Assembly: GCA_021770845.1 (NCBI GenBank)
Contig: JAETQF010000001.1
Span: forward strand, 248,001 to 312,000
Source of the DNA: Oscillospiraceae bacterium
GTDB taxonomy: Bacteria > Bacillota > Clostridia > Oscillospirales > Oscillospiraceae
Reading direction: 5' to 3'
Length of the DNA: 64,000 nt
Shown here: positions 56,701-63,526 of the stretch, piece by piece
Position numbering within the stretch: position 1 is the first letter of the stretch
Layout of the letters: every line of letters begins with the position of its first letter
Notes under the pieces: generated by a model
Told to the model about the DNA's origin: nothing
The model's database searches: none
Seen by the model: the letters and a program-made list of their open reading frames with translations, nothing else
Position numbers and translations under genes: made by a program

Positions 56701-59624
56701 GGACTTTTATTGGCTCCATTGGCTTTGATAGAGCCGCCGGTGATCGTTGTTGACCCGCCGTTTCCGTCTCTACCGTTTCCAATCCCGTGGGAACCCCCTC
56801 CGGCGTTCGCGGTAATCGTGCCGCCGTTGATCGTCACTGTACCTGTCCCTCTATATCCGCCGCCGATCCCTGCGCCGCCGTAGCTGCCGTTGCTCTCGCT
56901 ACCGCCGGTTGCCGTGACAACGCCGCCGTTGATTGTGATCGTTCCGCTGCCTTCCTCGCCGCCGCCGATCCCGGCGCCATTTGTTCCACCCTTCGCGGTG
57001 ACCGTGCCGCCGTTGATCGTCACCGTTCCGCCGCCTTCCTCGCCGCCGCCGATCCCGGCGGCGCGCTTCCCGCCTGTCGCGGTGATCGTGCCGGAGTGGA
57101 TGATGATATCACCGCTGTTTTCATGCTTTCCCGTAGAAATCAGACGATAGTTTCCGCCAATCCCCGCGCCGCCATAATATGCCTCGCTGGATACTTCGGC
57201 ATTCAGTGTCCCTGTTCCGGTCAGCTCAAGCGTTGCGCCGGATGGCACGTGAATGGCTGCTTTCCCTACACCCTGCTTATAACTACTAACATTATTAGTA
57301 GTAGATTTTACGCTGTTGCTTCCGGAAATCTCCAATTTCACTTTTCCGCCAATTTCAATCGGGGAGTAGTCGTCGTCGTTATTGGCCATATTGACATTTT
57401 TTATGCGAACGTGTGAGCCGCCCGGCGTGTTGATGTTCAGCCGATGGGTCGTTGCTGTTCCGGAATTGCTTTGGATCACTTCATAGATTTTGGATGAATC
57501 CAGCGCAATTGTTCTTGCCTCTGCGCCTGCCCTCTCAAAATAAGTGATTGTATTATCTGCAAAAGTGATGTCGCCGCAGGCCAGATCAAGTATCAACTTG
57601 GCAGCCTGGATGGGCTGGCCGATGGTCAGCGTTTTCCCGGTTCCCGTGGAGGCATTGCCGCTCCAGGCGTTTCCCCCGGCTGTCACGGTCACTGCCGGTG
57701 TATGGTTTACGGCATCCAGTGGAAGGACGATCTTGTCAACCTTGATATTGCCGCAAGCCTCCGCAGTCTTTTTCAGCTGTCCTGCCACAGTCTGTCCGTC
57801 AATTATTACTGTGGCCTCCATGTTCCCTGTGATCTTCTCGTCATAAATCGTGACATTCAGAGAATAGTAGGCATAACACTGTGTGCCGAAAGTGACGTTG
57901 GCCGCGGTGTCGGAGAGGGAAACTGTTTTTGTCAGCGTTTTGCCGCCCAGCAGCAGCCCGACCTCAATGGAGCTTGTTTCGGGCAGCAGGATTTTCAGCG
58001 AAAAGTCACCGCAGTACGGCTGTGATGTATCCTGTTTGATGGCAACGTCGTAGGTCCTGCCGTCGATCAAGAGCCCCGCGGCGGTCTGTCCGCTTGTGAT
58101 AGACGTGTCAAAAACCCTGCCGCTCATGCTGTAGCTGTTCCAGCCCGACGGCATTGGACGGACGGCCCCATTGTTTATATTGAGCGTTGCACCGTCGGTA
58201 AGCGTGATGCTGCCGGCTGCCTCATCTAAGCTATGACCCACCGCAATCGTTCCATCTGTTGTTACGGTCCCGCCGGTTATGGAAATATCTCCGCAGCAGT
58301 ATTCTAAAGTATCTCCTGTCTGATGCTGTCCATATGATCCCGCGCCAATGCAGGCAGCTGTATCATAACCGGCCTTGGCGGTTACAGCTCCGCCGGTAAT
58401 ACTGATCGTTGGCACATATCCGTAGTAGCCGCCGCCGATTCCGGCGCCTCCCTCCATCACACCCTCTTTCTCAAAGCGGCTGCCCTCGGCATACACCGTG
58501 CCGCCAGTGATGGTGATGGAGCCTGTCCCGCAGCGCATGGTCCCTCCAATGCCCGCAGCGCCGAGGTTTCCACGCGCCGATATGGTTCCGCCGTTTATTT
58601 TGATAGAGCCAAGCGTCTGGATAGACGTATCTGTATGCCCCCAATCCGAGCCGATTCCGGCGCCTCCGGAACCGCCGTTCGCCTCAAGGGAGCCTGTGCT
58701 GGCAGACGTGATCTCCAGGGTGCAGCCCCCCGGCACGCTGATCGCCGCGAACCCGTTGCCGCCCCGGATTCGGTTCGTCCCCTCCAGGGTCAGATGCAGC
58801 GTCGCGCCGTTCCTCAGGGCAATTCCGGCGTGCATCAGTCCTGTATCCGTATCGCTGTGTTCCAACCAGAGGTACAAATCTTTTATGGTCAGGCTGACTT
58901 CCACGCCATCGATGGTCAGATGGTTTGCCTCGGTGCTGCCGGTAATCACTTTATGATCGTACTGGCTCCGGTTGCCGCTGTTGATCGTAATCCGGCTGTT
59001 CAAGGGGATCTCGTCCGCCAGGGGCGTGGCGGCGCTGGCGGCATCCAGCTGCTCCTGAAGCGTCAGGCAGGGGGTGATGTCCACCAGATCCTGCTGATCC
59101 TCCGGCAGCTCCGCAAGCAGGGCGAGGATCTCCTGGAGCCGTGCCTCCACATCCGCGCGGTTTTCCTCCGTGACCTTGTTGGGCAGGGCGTCGATCAGGG
59201 CCTCGATGGGGCAGATGCGGCACTCATACCCGCAGGGCGTGCCCGGGTCGGCCTCTACATAGCCGCACTCCTCGTTATGGACGTGCTGGCAGTCCAGCGT
59301 CCGCGTGACGCAGCCGTTCTCCACTGAGCAGATATGGGCGCAGGCATCCGCCGCCTTTTCCTCGCCCTCGGCGGGGAGCTGACCGTCACTATAGCAGAGT
59401 TCGTCATGGTTATGACAGCAGACGGTTTCCTCGCTGTAGCATTCATCCCCATGCTCATGGCTGCAGGGCTGGCCCTCGATGGGGGCAACATAGCCGCAGG
59501 CCTCCGTATGTGACCGGTGGTGCTTGCAGAGCGTGGTGTCTGCCTCCGTTGCAAAAGCCCAAGTCGGGCAAAGGCTTAGCATAAGAGCCAGGGCGGTGAG
59601 GACGCTTACGATCCTGCGTTTCAT
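50712..59624 (-). CDS. Giant SLH-anchored surface protein with Cys/His repeats, beta-helices and MBG-type repeats
   Basis: 2970 residues, AAGGAGG before ATG 59624. Order: signal peptide (1-26); Cys/His-rich tract (~32-145) of five or six units such as 'CSHEHGDECY', 'CCHNHDELCY', 'CQHVHNEECGY'; a helical segment (~150-200); a beta-helix with 'GGAGIGG'-type turns (~205-490); a second beta-helix (~690-970), including near-identical 28-residue units; a long tract (~1080-2475) of MBG/YDG-like repeats ('TYGENIQTGPTQAEADGLAG' style, 'ADGNYSGYNSTATFTI'); a BIG2 Ig domain (~2475-2560, 'VTGVTLNKTSTTLTVGGSER'); a beta-rich domain; and three SLH repeats (~2793-2970, 'FSDVAEGAWYYDAVRFVSEN'). Likely a fibrous adhesin on the wall. 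No catalytic motif found. Confidence 0.92.
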   Translation of the reverse strand: MKRRIVSVLTALALMLSLCPTWAFATEADTTLCKHHRSHTEACGYVAPIEGQPCSHEHGDECYSEETVCCHNHDELCYSDGQLPAEGEEKAADACAHICSVENGCVTRTLDCQHVHNEECGYVEADPGTPCGYECRICPIEALIDALPNKVTEENRADVEARLQEILALLAELPEDQQDLVDITPCLTLQEQLDAASAATPLADEIPLNSRITINSGNRSQYDHKVITGSTEANHLTIDGVEVSLTIKDLYLWLEHSDTDTGLMHAGIALRNGATLHLTLEGTNRIRGGNGFAAISVPGGCTLEITSASTGSLEANGGSGGAGIGSDWGHTDTSIQTLGSIKINGGTISARGNLGAAGIGGTMRCGTGSITITGGTVYAEGSRFEKEGVMEGGAGIGGGYYGYVPTISITGGAVTAKAGYDTAACIGAGSYGQHQTGDTLEYCCGDISITGGTVTTDGTIAVGHSLDEAAGSITLTDGATLNINNGAVRPMPSGWNSYSMSGRVFDTSITSGQTAAGLLIDGRTYDVAIKQDTSQPYCGDFSLKILLPETSSIEVGLLLGGKTLTKTVSLSDTAANVTFGTQCYAYYSLNVTIYDEKITGNMEATVIIDGQTVAGQLKKTAEACGNIKVDKIVLPLDAVNHTPAVTVTAGGNAWSGNASTGTGKTLTIGQPIQAAKLILDLACGDITFADNTITYFERAGAEARTIALDSSKIYEVIQSNSGTATTHRLNINTPGGSHVRIKNVNMANNDDDYSPIEIGGKVKLEISGSNSVKSTTNNVSSYKQGVGKAAIHVPSGATLELTGTGTLNAEVSSEAYYGGAGIGGNYRLISTGKHENSGDIIIHSGTITATGGKRAAGIGGGEEGGGTVTINGGTVTAKGGTNGAGIGGGEEGSGTITINGGVVTATGGSESNGSYGGAGIGGGYRGTGTVTINGGTITANAGGGSHGIGNGRDGNGGSTTITGGSIKANGANKSPSPLVLSPKNGSGQDLSPVEITLNGAGDQAPVTGVNVTGDYGLQDVYTRDGGKLYFYLPDGVRPASVTAGGVDYVPDSEGSTNYVVDFRVSFNGYALTKQYDGTPMREPAADQVTSNAESLTFAWYQGETRVSAPVNAGSYTLRVSSDKGSKDFEVTITKRPLTIEAQAQTIDYGTNISQAAYTASGLAAGDTLNVTLTASQTAPGTYSGAITASAQITRDSTDATGNYDIAYTPGDLTINKIAPTVNSWPTAGEITYGQALSASALTGGDANGTFAWKDGTVKPSAGTGEFEVVFTPNDKNYGTVTGKVSVTVNQAPLTITANNQNITYGENIQTGPTQAEADGLAGGDTLNGVTVSTSYKNAGSYPGGITVTGARITRGSEDVTENYDISYVAGDLNISPLAITVTPDIGQSKEYGAADPVLKYTFSPSLIGNDQLSGALTYEGADTGATGQHKITLGNLSAGENYTLLLSGDVMFEITKPSLATAVVTLDTANFTYDGTAKAPAVTVTKGGVAVAAGEYDISYSNTNGGAGNHTNAGTVTVTVTAKADGNYSGYNSTATFTIAPKELTPTITGTTTKTYDGGTTCNGSGLSITLDGLLEADTGNVTVTASYVYADENVGTDKTINASGITLDGASKDNYVLSKTTATANVGMIIRATVNIIWGSESQTITYNGTQATITEPTVSAESGVTVSVSPKYSYAAQDSTDFKDGLPINAGTYTVRASIAESDNLTAAQADTTLTINKAALTVSGATIKSKSYDTTKTATVSGVTFTGLKNVEMLALGTDYTATGTFADANVGEGKSVTVTVTLADTAKANNYNLTPNTTTATADITKANPVVTDVSVSSPDPIYESASLDSITLTHGAGDTAGTVALDPSQTLTVGTKGYAWTFTPADTDNYNTATGTISLTVAVDALQSIAVTTPPTKTTYTYGESFDKAGMVITAIYASGATKVVTGEVQISPAELTVTTTELTITYQGKTVTQAITVGPKEVTNPTIELSPTTFVYDGAEKKPAVTVKDGEKVIPADEYTVEYSNNTNVGTTATVTITDKTGGNYTVSGTTTFTITAKPLTGAKVETTGTFTYTGNALTPAPTVTLDGKTLTENTDYTVAYDKNTDAGTATITVTGKGNYSGTAQGTFTIGRADLTADGTGTASGTYGDKLSELTVSGLTAKLGEAPVTGTWKLTGDAVPNVGDSGEYTATFTPATGADNYNALEAKVTLNIAQATAPTPQTGTLNVQNGHAREYTYDLSRLLPVLASGQSFGGEVTYTLKTVNITEAGYYDIDTAAISGTTLTLPVKAVESTTESSIGTIVVIISSKNFADVDATINVNRVNKQPVSIEGVTAKNGTYNGSTHNGYTGTPTASPYSGGFTTTYATADGTALSGPPTNAGDYTVTFSLDPNDTYTGSRTLSFTISKASITIEADDKRADVGAAKPALTYTVTGLVSGDTLATAPTLTCDADMNTIGQYPITASGAAVPSGGNYNTAITYVPGTLNVTDPTIPVTGVTLNKTSTTLTVGGSERLTATVTPSDATDKSVTWTSSNTAVATVDANGTVTAVSAGTATITVTTADGAKTAACTVTVRTNGNGGGSYVPSGPGSSTVTVPVSGDKGTVHVSASVSGTTATVSKIDTSQIENVIGDNGQASMVEIDFTGLGKTIDTVNLPAAAIKDIAAKAQNEEVGGLTVKLPEAEISFDAKALSAIQAQAGSQITLTVTPAKPADLNSRQKEAVGSAPVFDLTLRSSSGAITDFRGGYATVSLPYTLAAGQNPSGVVVYYLDNTGNITPCTTMYDVRSKSAIFTTGHLSLYFVGYDSAAVWVNPFSDVAEGAWYYDAVRFVSENGLMGGYGNGRFGPNDNLSRAQFAQILFNKEGRPVVNYLLRYNDVADGAWYTEAVRWATSQGVVSGYGNGMFGPNDNITREQLAVMLWRYAGSPAATDKELHFTDTDKASGFALEALRWAVENGVMGGYGDGRLDPKGLATRAQVAQMLKNYLEK
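56914..57060 (-). repeat. Near-identical 84-bp tandem units inside the giant surface-protein gene
   Basis: Two copies, from 56914 and from 56998, share runs such as CGCCGCCGTTGAT and CCTTCCTCGCCGCCGCCGAT and encode 28-residue beta-helix turns ('TINGGTVTAKGGTNGAGIGG'). Looser copies flank them. Recombination between them could change repeat number. Confidence 0.6.
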
Positions 59625-59765
59625 ACAGTTTCCTCCTTGCGCGGCAAAGGAAGCTCAGCCCCCCGTGGGGGGCTGAGGAAGGGGCCGGCCCCTTCTTTGA
59701 TTCGGCTTCGCCGCAGTTTGCTATTTCACACCATACACAAAGGCACTTCAAAAAACAAGGCCGCA
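59625..59765. other. Divergent intergenic region, leader side of the giant gene
   Basis: Holds a perfect hairpin CTCAGCCCCC-cgtg-GGGGGCTGAG (59653-59676) in the likely 5' leader of the surface-protein mRNA, a GGGGCCGGCCCC palindrome next to it, and on the minus strand a weak promoter TTGTTT-17-TATGGT (around 59757-59728). Confidence 0.5.
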
Positions 59766-59838
59766 CGACCAGAATGCAGGATTTGCGACCAGATAACATC
59801 CTTCGGCCCTTGACAGCGGCCATTATCCCGGTTACGCT
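59766..59838 (+). promoter_or_regulatory. Direct repeat CGACCAGA and promoter of the GHKL kinase gene
   Basis: CGACCAGAAT (59766) and CGACCAGATA (59786) repeat with a 20-base period, two helical turns, as for LytTR or OmpR-type sites. Fifteen bases on, TTGACA (59810), a 17-base spacer and TACGCT (59833) make a promoter for the kinase. The site could also influence the divergent surface-protein gene. Confidence 0.55.
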
Positions 59839-59868
59839 AAAGGCAAGCGAAACTGAGGAGGGCGGAGT

Positions 59869-61632
59869 ATGCGGATAGGAAAACAGTGGGTGAGCCGTTT
59901 GGCAGCGGGGGTGTTCCTGTTGTGCGCGGCAGGGCTTCTGTGGCTGCTGGGGGCGGAGACGGTTCCCCGGACGGAGCCCGCATACCTGGCCCCGGAAGCC
60001 GCGCCGGAGGATCTGGTATCCTACGCCGGACCGCTGAAGCTCTCCTACACCCTCCCGACCCCGCTGGGCGAGCTGCGCCCGGTGCTGGAGATTCGGATGC
60101 TGGACGGGGCGGCGGAGCTGCTGCTGGACGGGGCGCCCTTCCAGCGGATTTCGGAGGGCATCGGGTGGGCGTACCTGACGCTGCCCCCAGACTGCGCCGG
60201 GAAAACCCTCACGCTCATCACGGAAAAGAGGGAGGGCGGCACCGTGCCGGTCCTCTATCTCACGGACAACGAAATGATCCTGGAACAGGCCAGAGCCGAT
60301 ACCAGCCTGCGGGCTTTTCCCGCCGCCGTGTTCGGTATGCTCTTTTTGCTGGCGCTGGGCCTGTTCCTGTTCGGCGCTCTGGAGGGGACCCGGCCTTGGC
60401 CGGTACTGCTGCTCAGCGCCGCCGCCCTGGGCCAGACCATCTATTTTTATCTGCAAAACCTGCCCAATGCCAGCCTGCCCCCTGCGCTTTTCGGGCTGGC
60501 GCTTTGGCAGTCACGGGCGCTGCTGTTTGCCGCGCCGCCGTTGTACCTGATGCTGGGCATGAAAAAACGGCGGAGGGTGTTCGCACCCTTCGCCATCCTG
60601 CCCGCGCTGATTTATTGGGTAATAGCGGGATTTCAAACGGTGGTCCCGCTGTTCTCCAACATCGCCGTCCACGCCGGGATTGGGTTTTGCCTTACTATCG
60701 CCGCCCTGCTGGTCTGCGCCGTGCTGGAGGTCCGGGACGGCAACCCGAAGTTCCGCCTTTTTCTTGCCTGGTTGGGAGCTTGCGCCGCCGTCATTGGGGC
60801 GCTGTGCGCTGTCTCATTGGCGCGGACGGGGGCGCTGCCGTCCACCTTGGGGATGTTTCTCAGCGCCCCGCTGGCCTGGCTGGACATGGAGCTGTTCTAT
60901 TGGAACACGCTGCTGCTGGCGCTGTGCTGTTTAGAGAGCGTGGCTGCTCTGATCCGGCGCGTGTCCCAGCGGGAGACGGAGATGCGGGTGCTGTCCGCCC
61001 GCGAAAACCTGACGCGGGAGCAGCTTGCCACAGTACGGGAGAGTGCCGCCGCTCTGGGAGAACTGCGGCATGAGGTGAAAAATCATTATCTGGTCCTGCA
61101 AAATCTGAACCGCGCGGGAGAGACGGAGAGGCTGGATGCCTATCTCACCGAGCTGGTATCCGAGGCGGCGTCCATCCCCGCAATGGCCTGTGCGCCCCAC
61201 CCGGCGATCAACGCCGTGCTGACTGCCATGCTGGCGCGGGCACAGAAACAAGGCATCGAGGTCGAGCGCCGGGTGGACGTGCCGGAGACGCTGCCCTTTC
61301 CGGATACGGAGCTTAGCACCGTGCTGATGAACCTGCTGCAAAACGCGCTGGAAGCCAACGCCCTGGCCCCGGAGGGGGCGCGGAAATGGCTGCGGGTGGA
61401 TCTCCATATTCGGGGCGTTCATCTGTACATCGGGGTGGAGAATTCCCGCTTTTCCCCGGTGGACTATGATGGGGAGAGCGGCCTGTGCCGCACCACGAAG
61501 CAAGACAGATCCGCCCACGGCTACGGCTTGAAAGCGGCTCAGGCTGTGGCAAGGAAGTACAGAAGCGAGCTGCTGCTGAAATTCCCGGATGGCTCTTTCT
61601 CCGCCGCCACCGCGCTGCAAATGCCGGACTGA
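59869..61632 (+). CDS. GHKL-family membrane sensor kinase (AgrC/VirS-like)
   Basis: 587 residues, GGAGGGCGGAGT before the ATG. N-terminal membrane helix (~8-28), an extracytoplasmic domain (~40-145, 'LSYTLPTPLGELRPVLEIRM', a 7TMR-DISM-like beta domain), seven membrane spans (~148-365), then the cytoplasmic kinase: 'GELRHEVKNHYLVLQNLNRA' with phospho-His near 400, N box 'TVLMNLLQNALEANA', and a G box around 'HGYGLKAAQAVARKY'. This 7TM-DISM plus GHKL layout belongs to kinases that pair with LytTR regulators; one is encoded convergently at 61672. Signal unknown. Confidence 0.9.
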   Translation: MRIGKQWVSRLAAGVFLLCAAGLLWLLGAETVPRTEPAYLAPEAAPEDLVSYAGPLKLSYTLPTPLGELRPVLEIRMLDGAAELLLDGAPFQRISEGIGWAYLTLPPDCAGKTLTLITEKREGGTVPVLYLTDNEMILEQARADTSLRAFPAAVFGMLFLLALGLFLFGALEGTRPWPVLLLSAAALGQTIYFYLQNLPNASLPPALFGLALWQSRALLFAAPPLYLMLGMKKRRRVFAPFAILPALIYWVIAGFQTVVPLFSNIAVHAGIGFCLTIAALLVCAVLEVRDGNPKFRLFLAWLGACAAVIGALCAVSLARTGALPSTLGMFLSAPLAWLDMELFYWNTLLLALCCLESVAALIRRVSQRETEMRVLSARENLTREQLATVRESAAALGELRHEVKNHYLVLQNLNRAGETERLDAYLTELVSEAASIPAMACAPHPAINAVLTAMLARAQKQGIEVERRVDVPETLPFPDTELSTVLMNLLQNALEANALAPEGARKWLRVDLHIRGVHLYIGVENSRFSPVDYDGESGLCRTTKQDRSAHGYGLKAAQAVARKYRSELLLKFPDGSFSAATALQMPD

Positions 61633-61671
61633 AAAACCGCCCTTTCTGTGACATCACAGGAAGGGCGGTTT
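61633..61671. terminator. Bidirectional terminator between kinase and LytTR regulator
   Basis: AAACCGCCCTT and AAGGGCGGTTT with an inner CTGTG/CACAG stem; A and T runs on both sides serve the two convergent genes. Confidence 0.88.
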
Positions 61672-62388
61672 CTATTGCAGAAAGGCGACGTACTGCTTCG
61701 CAAATTCCTGCCGGTAGGTACGGCTGACCGGAAGCTCCGTCCCGTTGTTCAGCAGCAGTCCGTATGCGGTCTGCTTATGGACGTGCTTCAGATTGACAGC
61801 AAAGCTGTGGTGGCACCGGCAGAACGTGTTCCCAGGCAGACGGGAAAGAAGGTCCCGAAAGCTCAGGCTGACGGAGATCGCCTCTCCTGGCAGATAGACG
61901 GCGGACTTATGGTTGACCGCCTCCGCATAGAGGATGTCATGAACTGCCGCCTTGCGGAAACCTCCGCCCACGGGCAGTGTGATCTGCTCCGGGCGGTAAT
62001 TTTTTTGCAGATCCCACTGGATGGCCTTTTCCAGCTTTTTTTCGTCTACCGGCTTGATCAGGTAGTCCAGCGGGCGGGTAGCAAAAGAATCCAGCGTATA
62101 CTCCTCATAGGAGGTAATGTAGATGATGGAGCAGTCAACATTCCATTCCCGCAGACGGCTGGCCAGCTCCACGCCGTTTTCCTGCGCCAGCCCAATATCC
62201 AGCAAGAGCAGATGGAAGGCCGAGGGCTGCTTTTGCAGGGCTGCCAGCAGCGGTTCCGGCGTGGAGAAGCAGACAACGGAAAAGTCAATATCCCGTTGGA
62301 AACAGCGGGCTTCCAGAACACGGCAAATCATATCCTCGTTTTCCTGGGCCATGGATGGCTCGTCCTCGCATATGGCAATACGGTACAT
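61672..62388 (-). CDS. LytTR-family response regulator (AgrA/VirR-like)
   Basis: 238 residues. Receiver: 'AICEDEPSM' (acidic pair 8-10), phospho-Asp64 in 'LLLLDIGLAQENGVELA', and Lys in 'RPLDYLIKPVDEKKL'. The DNA-binding LytTR domain occupies ~140-238: 'AAVHDILYAEAVNHKSAVYL', 'FCRCHHSFAVNLKHV', 'LPVSRTYRQEFAKQYV'. The start is behind GGGAGGTGAC. Probably phosphorylated by the GHKL kinase encoded opposite. Its likely targets are direct-repeat sites such as CGACCAGA at 59766-59795. Confidence 0.93.
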   Translation of the reverse strand: MYRIAICEDEPSMAQENEDMICRVLEARCFQRDIDFSVVCFSTPEPLLAALQKQPSAFHLLLLDIGLAQENGVELASRLREWNVDCSIIYITSYEEYTLDSFATRPLDYLIKPVDEKKLEKAIQWDLQKNYRPEQITLPVGGGFRKAAVHDILYAEAVNHKSAVYLPGEAISVSLSFRDLLSRLPGNTFCRCHHSFAVNLKHVHKQTAYGLLLNNGTELPVSRTYRQEFAKQYVAFLQ

Positions 62389-62422
62389 GGGGCAGTCACC
62401 TCCCTAAAGGACAGTTTATGCC

Positions 62423-62451
62423 ATTATAGCATTTTTCGATGCTGCCGTCAA
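62423..62451 (-). promoter_or_regulatory. Promoter of the LytTR regulator gene
   Basis: TTGACG (62451-62446), 17-base spacer, TATAAT (62428-62423) on the minus strand, 35 bases before the start codon. Confidence 0.88.
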
Positions 62452-62490
62452 AGTGCAGTGCTGCTGATTACCTTTAGCGCCCAGCGGTCA

Positions 62491-63048
62491 CTATCGGCAG
62501 CTCTCACAGGTGACTTGCCGGGTAATGGGGTCGATCACGATGATCTCCCGGCCCAGCTTTCGGGCATAGTTGACCGTTGCGCCGGTGCCGCTGCGCCGTA
62601 CTCCGTTAAAAACGGCCAGCAGCAGGCCAGCCGATTCTACCAGCCGGTGGTTCCGGTCGATCATGCAGCCGTCATAGTATTGGCGGCTCACATAGTCAAC
62701 CGAATCAGCCTGTTTCAGAATAGAATGATACCGTTCCCGCGCTGAATCACTCCACCTGTTCGCCTGCCCTTCATGGGGCAGGATACAGCGGAGCTTCAGC
62801 GCGGGATCTTTTTCGCGCATGGCAAGGACGATCTCCGCCGCCCAGCAATCGGTGCCGTCCGCGCCTCCCGTGAAATACTCTGTTACTCCAGCCCCGGCCA
62901 GCGCCGCGATCTGCTCCGCCAACGTTTCTTTCAGTGCCACGCACCGAAGATCCGCCTCATTGTCCTTCCAGGGGAACTTATGTGGGCGGTGGCCCGTAAA
63001 GGCGCAGGAGATACGGCCTTGTTTCCAGGTGTTGTTCGTCATACGCAT
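62491..63048 (-). CDS. DUF1273 / YpsA-type SLOG-superfamily protein
   Basis: 185 residues. 'ISCAFTGHRPHKFPW' at the start, 'GVTEYFTGGADGTDCWAAEI' (nucleotide-binding-like glycine turn), 'YVSRQYYDGCMIDRNHRLVE' and 'LLAVFNGVRRSGTGATVNYA' are the conserved blocks of DUF1273, a SLOG (Smf/Lysine-decarboxylase-like) fold thought to bind nucleotide-derived ligands. Copies are common in conjugative elements. Cys pair in the tail 'VTCESCR'. Start ATG 63048 or 63042; neither has a strong site. Confidence 0.85.
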   Translation of the reverse strand: MRMTNNTWKQGRISCAFTGHRPHKFPWKDNEADLRCVALKETLAEQIAALAGAGVTEYFTGGADGTDCWAAEIVLAMREKDPALKLRCILPHEGQANRWSDSARERYHSILKQADSVDYVSRQYYDGCMIDRNHRLVESAGLLLAVFNGVRRSGTGATVNYARKLGREIIVIDPITRQVTCESCR

Positions 63049-63196
63049 ATTACCACAGCCTTTGATAAGATATTGGACACAATACCACCGTCCATGATAA
63101 AGGATATAATATCGTGTGTCAAGGAATATGGAGGATAAAATACCACATTATAGGGGAGTGTGCGATATAAAATAAAGCAGAAAGGGGGAATGCGTG

Positions 63197-63508
63197 ATGT
63201 ACGAAGAATTTACCCAGGAACGTATCGCACAACTCAGAATGCAGCGGGAAGTATCTGCCCGTGATATGTCTTTATCACTGGGGCAGAATAACAGCTACAT
63301 CAACCAGATCGAAAACAAAAAGGCATTGCCCTCTTTGCAAGGACTGTTCTATATCTGCGAGTATTTCGGCATCACGCCGCACCAATTTTTTGACGAAGGT
63401 ACCGCGTATCCCGCACAACTCGCAGACCTGATGGAAGATTTAAAGAAACTGGATACTGAAACGCTGTATCATGTCTCTGCGCTGGTAAAAGCGATCACCT
63501 CCAAGTGA
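63197..63508 (+). CDS. XRE-family helix-turn-helix regulator
   Basis: 103 residues from ATG 63197, behind AAAGGGGG. HTH: 'ERIAQLRMQREVSARDMSLS' then 'LGQNNSYINQIENKKALPSL', followed by 'YICEYFGITPHQFFDEG' and a helical tail. Typical regulator at the control end of integrative elements. Divergent from the DUF1273 gene; a TATAAT at 63107 may be its -10 region. Confidence 0.9.
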   Translation: MYEEFTQERIAQLRMQREVSARDMSLSLGQNNSYINQIENKKALPSLQGLFYICEYFGITPHQFFDEGTAYPAQLADLMEDLKKLDTETLYHVSALVKAITSK

Positions 63509-63526
63509 TCATGACCGCGCATGGCT

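Noticed and set aside
56600-58700. CRISPR-like regular repeats
   Set aside because: The repeats lie within the reading frame of the giant surface protein and encode GGxxGAGIGG beta-helix turns; there are no unique spacers of constant length and no cas genes.
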